Assembly (NCBI GenBank): GCA_958450325.1
Contig: OY288256.1
Location: 9,875,057 to 9,939,056 of the forward strand
Source: Agrostemma githago
Taxonomy: Eukaryota > Streptophyta > Magnoliopsida > Caryophyllales > Caryophyllaceae
DNA: 64,000 nucleotides
Reading direction: 5' to 3'
The translations under genes were made by a program, and so were the position numbers. This document shows positions 1 to 10,005 of this stretch, one piece after another (positions within the stretch are counted from its first letter, which is position 1; each line of letters starts with the position of its first letter). The notes below the pieces were generated by a model that worked only from the letters and a program-made list of their open reading frames with translations, did not search any database and was not told the origin of the DNA.

Positions 1-434
1 TTTGCTTAAATGTAAAAGAAATTAGTACTGTAGTAATTTGTATCGAATGAACAACTTTCCTTCTCTTACCCAATAACCCGATCATGTAACTAATGTAAAA
101 CAAAACTCTTGTACGAAGTTTAAGATTAGCGTATATAAGTGATTGAATTGTAATGTATACTCATTTTAATATCGCGAATTATTTGGATGTTCTTTTAAAA
201 TTGTGTTCTTCTATAAACTGAAAGAATGTATATACTTATATACCGAGTATTTTTTTTATTCACATATTTTGAGAAAATGTGAAATGGAAAAAAAATAATT
301 GTTTGAATCTAAAGTTCATTTTGATATCTTTATACACAGACATTATAAAATTATTCGAACCTAAAATTCATTAATGAGAAATATTTGTGTACAGCTTATG
401 TATATATATAATACAAGATTTAGTTATAAGAAAC
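1..434. other. AT-rich DNA, no gene seen
   Basis: I see no open frame, RNA gene or transposon end that I can support here. Confidence 0.5.
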
Positions 435-697
435 TACTCCCTCCGTTCCAACCATTTGTATACATTTGGTTTTTTAACACTATTTATAAGTGATAAGAAT
501 TTTCAATGTAACTTGTAATATATAAGATAAAAGATAGTCACGTGGGATCTTGTTTAAATCATCTAATAAAATACATTATGAATATCAAATTTTTATAATT
601 TTTAGTAATACGTAACTAAAGATATAGACAAAAGAAAACGAGTATCGACGTACGTGCATAAAGCAAACGTATACAAATGGTTGGAATGGAGGGAGTA
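435..697. mobile_element. Stowaway-type MITE (Tc1/mariner-like)
   Basis: The element starts with CTCCCTCCGTTCCAACCATT and ends with the inverted copy AATGGTTGGAATGGAGGGAG, and each end is bordered by TA, the site duplication of Tc1/mariner-type elements. The inverted repeats extend about 27 bases and include GTATAC. It is about 260 bp and AT-rich inside, with no coding capacity, so it must have been moved by a transposase encoded elsewhere. Confidence 0.85.
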
Positions 698-1639
698 TTA
701 AACTAACCAAACGAACCCCTTCATATTATATTTACAATATGTACAGTATCCTTAACAGAAGTATTGTCGATCATGGGACCGGCGACGTAGCACTATAGCA
801 GTATAGCACCCACGTGAAAGCATGTTGAATTGATTGTTGAGTATACAATTATTATCACTAAGGAGTGAAGTACTATACATATTTATCATCCACTGTTCGC
901 TACAAAATCGTGCTCTTTAAAAAACACAAAATCATCATAATTCATACTCCATCCATTTATAAATGGTTGTCCATTTCATAAATATATGTGAACAATATTA
1001 CGTCCTCCAATTTTTTTACATCTTCTCATCCTCTAAATCAATTGTCGTCAATTGTAATTTTCAACTTTGCAACTGGTGTCACTATATTTTATTAGGCTTT
1101 TTTCACCCTATTTTCTATGAAGTCGCTGTCTCGTATAGCGGTTCGGCAGTAAGTCGTTGTCTGAGACAACCTTTTAAATGAAAGCCGCTTTCTGAGACAG
1201 CGACTTTGTACTGAACCATAACTTTGCCAAACTGATTCTATGTATAGCCATTCTTGGTAATTATTTTGATACATAACCAATTAACCCATTTCGATAATTA
1301 TTTATGTTTCTAACATTATTTTCTAAAAAAACTCCTACAACATCGTCTAACCATAAGAATTGGTATGGAGTATCAGAAATACGTACAACATGGAATCATG
1401 GTGGCCTTGCCTCGTGGAGTCGTGGGCCTTGTTAGTTGTGACCCAAAGTAATGTAGCATAAGTCCAAAACTATTGCCATCAAGTATAGACACATGTGACA
1501 CATGGACTATATTGTAAACGTTTATAGGTCTTTACTCATTGTACTATTTTTACATATTGATAATTCGATATATACCATGTTTATGTGTTTCAACTTAAAT
1601 ACTTAAATGGCAAAGCTTAAATGCTAAACTCATGTTTAG
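698..1639. other. AT-rich DNA, no gene seen
   Basis: The only structure I can point to is a small inverted repeat, AGTCGCTGTCTC at 1121-1132 against GAGACAGCGACT at 1194-1205, which could be the ends of a tiny fold-back element. No reading frame here looks coding. Confidence 0.4.
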
Positions 1640-1965
1640 GCCCGATCCTAAGGGTAATTTAGGAGGGCGACGGCTTAGGATCCAAAGTTGAAAAGAGTTC
1701 AATTCTGAGAAAAACCAGTTGATAAATATATATCTAAAGTGCGTATTATGATAAATAAAACACTTGCAACTTAGTGGGCAATACCTTTGACTTTGATGGA
1801 AATCACCTGGGTTCAAACCCCACAAAGGTTTTTATTTTGTAATTTTTTTTCTCTTCAAATCCTTTGTTCGTAAATTTTTAAATTAATTCTTAAAAAAATT
1901 TTGGACCCGAATTTTGATTTAAACATTACAAAATAAAGATCTACGGTAACAAATTTGGAGCCTTA
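1640..1965. repeat. Possible non-autonomous element with tRNA-like promoter
   Basis: The stretch opens with a GC-richer segment beginning GGCCCGATCCTAAGGG and carries TTAGTGGGCAA near 1773 followed by GGTTCAAACCC at 1810-1820, resembling the A and B boxes of a tRNA-type polymerase III promoter at roughly tRNA spacing. It then runs into AT-rich sequence. It could be a degenerate SINE or a hAT-type MITE containing a SINE. I could not find a target-site duplication, so the limits are approximate. Confidence 0.3.
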
Positions 1966-2004
1966 CTTATGATTTTCACTATAGTATTCAAAAAAAAATA
2001 CGTA

Positions 2005-2330
2005 CACTACTACAAAACATCAAATAGACATAGGTCGTTTTCACTAATAGACATAAGTTTTGCGACTTATGTTAAGTTGAGTGACATCTATTGTTAAATA
2101 CTTAGACATGGGTCGTATGACCTATGTCTATGTAAAAAATAGACATCGTTTTTTCAAATAATCCATGTCTATTGTTATATTAGACATAGGTTTACAGAAT
2201 AACCCATGTCTATAAAAACAATAGACATCAATTATTGTACGCCCTATGTCTATTTGTAAATATAGACATCAGTTACTTGTTTGTCCTATGTTTATTGTCA
2301 TAGTATAGACATCAACATACATCAATGCAT
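2005..2330. mobile_element. CACTA-like terminus with subterminal repeats
   Basis: A CACTAC end at 2005 is followed by at least ten copies of a short motif, ATAGACAT followed by A/G-GGT or its reverse complement ATGTCTAT, over about 300 bp. CACTA (En/Spm) elements have CACTA ends and dense subterminal repeats in both orientations that the second element protein binds. The motif differs from that of the complete CACTA at 23568-30686, so this is another family. The matching right end was not found; the element is probably truncated. Confidence 0.6.
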
Positions 2331-2959
2331 TCTGTATTTTTCATAAAAAAGTGTAATCCAATCGAAACCAACATAAATCTCATAAATTATAAGACACCCT
2401 ATTGGAGGATAAAACATTCCAAATTTATAAAAGTAATCAAACGTACAACATTTTACAAAAGTAGTCAATCATCCCAAACAAATAACTAGCTAAAAGATAA
2501 AAAGCTACATAAATACGCGACGTGCCATTAATTAATTCTCTTCTTACAACCAATTTTTCTAGCTAATACATCCTGAACCAGCACTTGTTCACGATCATCT
2601 CTTTCTCCTTAGCTTCTAGATCCAGTGTTATTAGCCCAATTCACAATTATTGTCACTGGGTAACATCCTGAACTTGTTTCATGCACTTCCTCCGCGAGTC
2701 CGCGACCTATAAAAACATGACATCATAAATTAAGGAACAAAACCTTCATCACAATTCAATAAAGGCTTCGTGTATATAAGTCCGCTCCACATTAGTATGT
2801 AAGGGGTTAATATACTCACGCTTTCTCGAGATGGGGAATGCTGAATAATGTCACGGGAATTTCTCTTGGTTTATGAGTCCGCTTCATCATTCTTTACACA
2901 ACAATCTGTTTGTTAGATCGTCTATATATAATAAAAATTCTTGGTAAGTGAAGCTTACA
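2331..2959. other. Probable interior of the truncated CACTA-like element
   Basis: AT-rich sequence lying between the subterminal repeats and the first recognisable copia codons. On the minus strand, short uninterrupted stretches around 2530-2710 suggest degraded coding, but none is long enough to assign. The join to copia coding near 2960 means the copia 5' LTR and gag have been lost here. Confidence 0.3.
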
Positions 2960-4636
2960 GAGTCGTCAAGGAAGATAATGCGGTAACCCTTGATGGTACA
3001 TTTAAACTTCGAATTATTGTTTACTATTGTTGATGACTACTCGAGATGATTTTGGGTATATCTAATGAAAACAAAAGATGAAGTGTCTCGCATTATGTTG
3101 AATTATTTTGCGATGGTGGAATCTCAATTTGGTCAAAATATTAAATCTATGCGGAGTGATAATGGGACGGAGATTAAACCTCTTATGCCTTATTTTCACG
3201 AGAATGGGATAATTCATCAAACCTCGGTGATTAAAACACCTCAACAAAACGCTCGAGTAGAACGCAAACACATACATATCCTTAAAGTAGCTCGTGCCTT
3301 GAGATTTCAAAGTAGCTTGCCATTGATTTTTGGGGAGAATGTGTGCTAACTTTCGCTTATCTTATTAATCGTACTCCTACACGCATTTTAAAATGCAAAA
3401 CACCTTTTGAAATGCTCTATGGAAAGGTACCAAATTTTTCTTTACTTAAGGTTTTCGGTTGTTTGTGTTATGCCAAGAATTTTCATATTCGGGACAAATT
3501 TGATAGTCGGAGTCGACGGTGCATTTTTTTGGGATATTCATTCGGGAAGAAAGGTTGGTATGTGTTTGATATCGAAATGGAGACTTATTTCCAATCTCGG
3601 GATGTCCAATTTGTGGAACATATATTCCCGCTTGCTGATACAAAAGAGTCACAAGGATTGCATCTTCTATATTCTCACAGTTTAGATTCTTCTATAGAAG
3701 AACAAAGTCACGACTTGGAGCTTGAATATGTCGACTCTAATTCAAACCAAAATAATCAGCCTGTTATTTCACCAAATAATTCCACTAATCGCCCAATAAC
3801 AACTACCGAGACTGTTGTCGAAGCATGTGAAAACGAGAATACTACTGATTTGGGTTTACTGCACAAGTAGGTGAAGGGGGTGATACGTGGGTAGGAGAAA
3901 ATTAAATAATGGATACTGAAAATGCTACTGTTGATTATGCACAACCTCTCGGGCGTGGACATCGGGTCAAGTTTGACAATGTCAAACACAAAGATTATGT
4001 ACAATGGTTCAGTGTTGAAGAAAGCATTAACACAAGCATGGTTTCTCCCAAAGCTTCACTCACACCGATTTCCGTCTCAGGTACTCTGTATCCGCTAACC
4101 CACTATGTGAATTATAATGCCTTTTCTGTTAAACATCGACACTTTCTTGTAGCTATTTCTAGTGATATGGAACCCACCTTCTTTAAAGAAGCAATGGGTG
4201 ATCCTTGATGGAGAGCTGCAACGGCAGAAGAAATTGTCGCTTTAGAATCAAATAAGACATGGACAGTGGAAGAATTGCCAGAGGGAAAGACGACTATCGG
4301 TTGCCTGTGGGTATTTTAAATTAAACATAAATCGGATGGGACAGTCGAGCTTTTCAAAGCTCGGTTGGTTATTTTTGGCAATCACCAAGAGGAAGGTATC
4401 GACCTTACCGAGACATTTTGCCAAAATGGTGACGGTCCGTACTTTTCTTGTGATCGCCGCTACCAATAATTAGGAGTTGCATCCATAACACATTTCTTCA
4501 TGGAGATTTAGATGAAGAAGTGTATATTCGCCTTCTTCCCGGGTTCAACCAAGGTTTGACGGGTGCAAGCTGCAAAAATCTTTGTACGGACTCCGTTAGG
4601 TGCCTCGATGTTGGTATGCCAAACTTTCTGCCGCTT
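2960..4636 (+). pseudogene. Ty1/copia pol remnant, part 1 (integrase and RT N-part)
   Basis: Translation shows a copia integrase core: DDYSR near 3030, SDNGTE near 3160 and the KTPQQNARVERKH segment near 3240, giving a D-D-E set. The conserved integrase C-part (LINRTPTRIL, FGCLCYAK, FLGYS) follows in another frame at 3343-3870. Reverse-transcriptase N-terminal coding follows at about 4190-4636 (WRAATAEEIVALESNKTWTV, YAKLSAAL). There is an in-frame TGA near 3045, a frameshift at about 3345, stops after 3867 and several stops in the RT part. It cannot encode a working polyprotein. The 5' LTR, gag and protease are missing. The reading continues at 6253 and 22477 after two insertions. Confidence 0.85.
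4632..4636. repeat. Target-site duplication CGCTT, left copy
   Basis: CGCTT here and at 6248-6252 flank the solo LTR. Removing the LTR and one copy restores the copia reading across the junction. Confidence 0.85.
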
Positions 4637-6247
4637 TGATAAGTGTAGTTTGTAGTGCCTATTTTGTTGTGTTTGGTCCTTTTTTACCTTGTGAAATCGC
4701 TCTTTGGAGCGGTTTCTGGGCTACTCATGCTTCCTTTAGTTCGTTTTAGGTTCCCGAGACCGTTCATGGAGAATTGGAACGATTTCGGCTCGTTTCATAC
4801 ACTTTTGGAGCCAACGAAGAGAAAAAACGATCATTCGGTGCCTTAGGTTCGATCCCGAGACCTTGGGACCCATTCCCGAGGCCCTTAGACTTGATCCCGA
4901 GCCCCGAGAGTCGATGAGAAGCCCATGAGAAGCAAGGAGGGACCCTAATGATCATATTTGAGGCCTACAAGACCCATCATGGTCGAGATAAGAGCCATCA
5001 TGGTCGGGATGAAGAGTACAAGCAAAACCGAGCCACTGGAGTGGCATCTCGGCCGAGATCACCACCATCTCGGTCGAGACCACTTCATCTCGGCCGAGAT
5101 GCCCTCTTCTCGCCCGAGACTGACCACCTGCAGACCCGCGTCACTTCTTTTCTTCTCCTTCATTCTTGTAACCTTATAAATACTTCCTCCTTGTTTTGTT
5201 TAAGTATCTTACATTACCCTAGCTTATTTTAGACTCTCTACATTGTTCTAAACCCTAGATTTAGTTCTCCTCTCATTAGCTTAATCTCTCTTTAAACTTT
5301 AGTTAATCTTAGTTTAATCTAGTGGATTAGTCTTGTATTAAGGGATTTCTTCAAGATTCATCCAAGATTGACATCCTTGGGAGTTTCATTTGGGTTTATC
5401 TTTTCAATAAAATTTCTCATCTTTTGTTATCCTTGTTAGTAGGTATAATCTCTTTACTTTTAATCTTTGTTAATCTTGCAAGTTCTAATCTTTACATATT
5501 GTTTATTGTTATTGTTTGTTCATAATGGATGTTTGGATTATTATGTTGATTTCTCTTGTTAGTCTTAGATTTAGTTTCATTATGAGTGAGTAGATTCCTT
5601 GTGGGGTTAGTAGGGGGATTAAGTGTGGATTATGGGTAATTAGGGTTTGATTAAGGGAAAGGTGGAATCTTTGTCACTAGTCACATGTTGAGCACTCTAT
5701 GTGTTTGTTGAATTGCTTGTTTGAGTTGTAGTGGCCATGCTTCTCATGCTTGTTTTCATCTTCTCATCTTGTAATCGATATGTGGTTGAATGCTTATGTT
5801 TTGGGTAATACTTTGCATGAGTATTCGGGTCTAGTCTTAGACACGAGAGTGCGGACTTAGGCTTTGGCGCGAGAGCGCAAACCGACCCTAGTGGCGTAGA
5901 GAAACTTACACCCTTGACCTCCCAATTATCCTACTACACTTGTGAACCCGACCTAACCCTACTCCCTTTCATATTTGAGTTCTCCATTTTCTTAGTCTTT
6001 AGTTTTTTCTTTAGTTTTTGTTATAGCTAGTTTATTGTTAGTCCACTTTCATCACCTTCAACCATCATAGTTTGTCAATTATCGTCTTCTTTGTGTTTGT
6101 TTGTGTGACTTAGCCTTGTTATTAGGTCGACCTAGTCTAGACAACCTATAACCGTCTCCGTGGACACGACCCGACTTACCCTAGCTATCGTTAGGAGTAG
6201 TTGGTTATTATTCGACGGTAGGGACCGCGACGAGAACTCTACCATCA
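4637..6247. mobile_element. Solo LTR inserted in the copia remnant
   Basis: A 1611-bp segment starts TGATAAG, ends CCATCA, and is flanked by the exact 5-bp duplication CGCTT. The copia reverse-transcriptase reading stops at its left edge and resumes at its right edge, which proves an insertion. It contains no integrase or RT coding, so it is an LTR left after recombination between the two LTRs of a full element. A TATA-like CTTATAAATACT lies at about 5172 in plus orientation. The terminal segment with CGTCTCCGTGGACACGACC resembles gypsy LTRs of the Athila type, but that lineage call is tentative. Confidence 0.85.
5045..5121. repeat. Cluster of TCTCGGCCGAGA-type palindromes in solo LTR
   Basis: Four near-identical units based on ATCTCGGYCGAGAT occur within about 80 bases. 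Each is a perfect or near-perfect palindrome. It lies upstream of the TATA-like box, where LTR enhancers sit. The same core, TCG-RY-CGA, recurs in the unrelated Tat LTRs. Confidence 0.7.
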
Positions 6248-6252
6248 CGCTT

Positions 6253-6736
6253 TGTGCGAGTATGGTTTTTCTGTTAGTCCCTCTGATCACTCTTTATTTA
6301 ATTATTGCAAGAATGATGTTGTTTTACACATTCTTGTATATGTGGATGATTTAGTCATTTCCGACAACAATACTCACGTCGTTCGTGATTTTAGGTCTTA
6401 TCTCAGTCGATGTTTTCATATGAAAGATTTGGGAAAATTAAAGTATTTTCTTGGGATCGAAGTGGCTAGAAATCCCAGTGAAATTTATTTATGTCAACGT
6501 AAGCATGCTCTAGATCTCTTGACCGAACCGGCCTTCTAGGCTGTAAGCCTGCCAATATTCCAATGGAAGAAAATCATCATTTAGCACTTGCTTCTGACTC
6601 GTCTCTTTCTGATCCCGCAAAATATCGGCGCCTGGTGGGTAAATTGATCTATTTGACTCTTACTCATCCCGAACTGTGTTACTCGGTTCACATTTTGCTC
6701 AGTTTATGCAAAATCCTACTCAATCTCAATGGGATA
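6253..6736 (+). pseudogene. Ty1/copia pol remnant, part 2 (RT C-part)
   Basis: This continues the copia reading from 4636: EYGFSVSPSDHSLFNYCK, then the RT active-site motif YVDDLVIS near 6340, MKDLGKLKYFLGIEVA and, after a frameshift near 6535, KYRRLVGKLIYLTLTHPEL. It ends in the middle of the conserved LRVLRYLKG region, where the gypsy element is inserted; coding resumes at 22477. The YVDD catalytic motif is preserved but frames are broken. Confidence 0.85.
6732..6736. repeat. Target-site duplication of the gypsy element, left copy (GGATA)
   Basis: GGATA here matches GGATG at 22477-22481 at four of five bases. The copia reading requires GGATG, so the left copy has mutated G to A. Confidence 0.75.
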
Positions 6737-9237
6737 TGTGGACATGACTTAGGTCCACCCCGACGCGACGAAGCGCGGGTTAGGGTAGGCGAATGAATCT
6801 CGTGGTAAGATTGTTCTCGGGTTCGAAATTTAAGTCAAAATGGAGTCGCCACCGAATTTTGTGGTTATTCGGAACCATACGAGCCCACTCTATGTCGTCA
6901 TGGGCTATACACAAAGTAAGCCCACTCCGATTTCAGAATTTATGGGGCTCGTCCCTTTGCATTGCGATACCGATACCATCTATACCGGTAATCGTGTAAA
7001 GAATGACTCTCGTGCGCCAAGGGTTTCGGACATCCGGAAACCAAAGGTTCTGAGTAAGGGGTGAGGGTACGTGTTGGGAAGCCCACTAAGGACACCCAAC
7101 CCCGCCCGCACATGGCGGCCTCTACTAAGACATCGTTCGTGTTCGTGATACGCGCGCTAGTAAAATGATTAAATGATATGCAAACAGCGTTTTGTCTAAG
7201 CATGTGAATTTTGCGTTAACTACGTCATTTAATGCATCTTATTATTTGTCGAAATGATTTAGCATGCGAGGTTCGTTTATAAAGCGTAAAAGCAAGTAAA
7301 TAAACAAAGCTCGAAAGTAAATAAATAACGTACAAGTTACACGGGCGGAAATACAACCCGGAGTTCACAATACAACGTTACATAAAAATAATGAATGATA
7401 TAAAGAAAGCAATATAATGATAGAAACGGACTCGTATATAAAACTAGACCGCGAAAATATGTAGTCTTGGAATATGAGACTGCGTCATATTGCTAGCCTA
7501 ATCTCATATCTCGTAGTCTTGTCCCGACTTATCACGTCAAAAGGTGGTCAAAGTCGTTCTACGTGTCGTGATGTGCATGGCTTTGAGAATAGGATAGTCA
7601 CGTGATAGTCTTTACACGTGATGACTAAAGTCGATAAAAGGTCGGGGCTTGACTTGTGGGTCAAACCCCTCGGTTTTGTGGGTTACAGGACCCACTCGAC
7701 CGAGTAGTGGTGTGACTCGGTCGAGTGCACGTTTAACGTGGCTACTGACCACTTTTTGGGGTGCTACTCGATCGAGTGGCCTATGGCACTCGGTCGAGTT
7801 CCCCCTGTACGAGTGGTAACTCGCTTTGTTTTATGACTTGAAATCGATGATCGGCCGAATCAAATACAAATATCGCACGATTTGTATTTAATTCGGCCTC
7901 CGGTACTATAATCGTGTACGAACGACTATAATACCGTTACCGGAGTTTATGAAAAATGTTTACGTTAGATTAGGAGATTTTGAATTGGTGACGAAATGTA
8001 TCCCTCTACGTCACGACATCGGGACTAACCCTTTCGGGTTACGTGATGTCGGTTTTCGTGTCAACGGGTTCCGTACCAATTATGGAAAGGGAATTAAATC
8101 CGTTCAACTACGACCGATCACGGTCGCGTCACGCCCTTGAGTACATTGGGGCGGGGCTCCTCGAAAGGGCTCCACCTCCATCGTTGCTCGTAAAGGGATT
8201 AGACGGACCAAAAGTGATCATCGTAGTCCAACGTTTTAAAACCGATTTTTGATACTAGTTTACGTATACACGGTATTATTAATGTTAATGACGATAAAAG
8301 TAACGCGAAAATAAAGATGCGAAAATGTAAAAAAGGTTAGTGTTAGTGTTAGTGTTACTACGATTATAATATAATAATGCGAAAATGTACGTAGAATCGA
8401 TATAGAAAAGAGATAGAGAAGGGGTTTAGGACACCCTCAACATACATGCTAGGTAAACGCCTCGGAAATGGACTCGTAAATAGCGGCACGGCTTGAGAGT
8501 ATCGAGGATGTATGCGAGTTGTGGTGTGTATGGGTGTATGTGTGTATGTGTCGGTTTATCGAGAGACGAGAGCTCGGTTTTGTGTGTTTTCGGCTTAGGA
8601 TTTCTAAGGCTTGTAAGGTGATGAAATAGGGTTGAAGTAGGGTGAAATGTGGCTGAAGTTGAATGCTCAAAAAGTTCTGAAATGCATGGGGGGGGGGGGG
8701 GGTGAAGCGGTATTTATAGACTTCAATCCTCGACCTAGGGGCACTCGATCGAGTGGCCCTAGTGCACTCGATCGAGTGCCTTCGCAAACGGGCCAAACCC
8801 GGGTAAAAGAGGCTCCACTCGATCGAGTGGGGTCAATCCACTCGATCGAGTGGATCAACAAATCGAGATAAAATAGGGAAGTTTGACTTGATTGATTTGT
8901 TTGTTATTTTTGAATTCTGATTTTTGCGCCAATCTGAACTTAGCTGCTTTATGAGACGGTTTCGTCTTTGACCGGGTTTTGACCCGGTCGCCAAAAGACG
9001 GGATTTATTTTTGGTGTCGGTTTTGGCCCAAATTAGTCTTATTTGACTCGGAATGACCCACTGGGCCTGAATTTGAGGTCTGTTTTGTGAGATTTTTACT
9101 CCGCTAAAGTCCATGTCGGATATTAATGGTTTCGAGTCAAAGTCCGAGTATACCAAGTCACGTTTGCGTCCGATCATCATCGGGTGTTTTTCGGAGACTA
9201 CTATAGACACGTGGCAGTCAAAATGCGGGTATCTACA
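6737..9237 (-). repeat. Tat element 3' LTR
   Basis: A 2501-bp direct repeat of 19917-22476. It lacks a block of about 50 bp present at about 20645-20697 in the other LTR and has a run of 15 G at 8688-8702 against 20 G in the other. It carries several CTCGATCGAG or CTCGACCGAG palindromes and a TATA-like box on the minus strand at 8711-8718. Open frames seen inside it are shared by both LTRs and show no recognisable product. Confidence 0.92.
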
Positions 9238-9251
9238 GAGCCCCCACTCTG
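9238..9251 (-). other. Polypurine tract of the Tat element
   Basis: Read on the minus strand, AGAGTGGGGGCTC lies directly against the 3' LTR start TGTAGATACC. This position and purine richness mark the plus-strand primer for reverse transcription. Confidence 0.7.
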
Positions 9252-9985
9252 ACTGAGGCTTGGACAAGGCGAAAGTCAGAGTAGCTACCAAGCCCGTTAA
9301 GACCTGGTAGACTTCCGGTCGGGTCGTTTATAGTCCAGTGGACTTGCGTGAAGGGCTCGCCAGCCATAAGCAGAGGGTCATACCTGTCCTGATGATGATA
9401 GCTCCGTGGGGAGTCAGACTTGTAGCATAAGTCCTGGGCGCGCCTATATGTGGGCCCATCCCGTATCATTTTGGGGAAAATGCCGCCTTGGGCGTTCCGC
9501 TGGGGAAATATATGAGCTGTACGGGCTTGCTTCTGAAGCCTTGAGTCTTACCTGAGTTGGTGACGAGGCTCCGTGGGGAGTAAAGCCTGCCTCTTTTGGG
9601 GAGTAGGTGTACCCGTACGCCAACACATCGCACTTTGGATGTAGCATACCGGGGAAAAGCTGACTCCGTTGGGGAAATTAAATAGTTTCGCGGGGACTTG
9701 CCTCTGAAGTCTGGGGTGTACCTGTATGCTGACACATAACAACTTGTATGTAACACGTAGGTAAAGTGTTGACTCTCGCTGGGGAGAAAAAGATTGAATT
9801 TTTTTGGAAGGACAAAATTTTGGAAAATTTTTATCGCGAGGAAATTTTATCAAAATTTTTTCTTTTAGAAACTCTTAGGAAAGCTCGGGACAGCTTGATT
9901 CCCATTCTGGGTTCAAGTTTGAAATCAGGCCTGCGCGCGCATGGGGCCCAGCTTGCTGAGGAGGCAGGGTAGTTAGGTTTTCTGT
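9252..9985. repeat. Diverged tandem repeats in the Tat 3' region
   Basis: Segments recur at about 170-190 bp spacing: CTCCGTGGGGAGT at about 9402 and 9570, CGTTGGGGAAATT or CGCTGGGGAAATA at about 9498 and 9668, and GGCTTGCTTCTGAAG or GACTTGCCTCTGAAG at about 9525 and 9697. The copies are heavily diverged. A tandem array between pol and the 3' LTR is known from Retand-type Tat elements. The short open frames here are by-products of the repeats. Confidence 0.55.
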
Positions 9986-10005
9986 TAGGTTTCCTCATTA
10001 TAAAT

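Noticed and set aside
6793..8871. Open frames shared by both Tat LTRs (e.g. the one starting MESPPNFVVIRNH)
   Set aside because: They recur only because the LTR is duplicated; composition and overlap in several frames do not support a protein.
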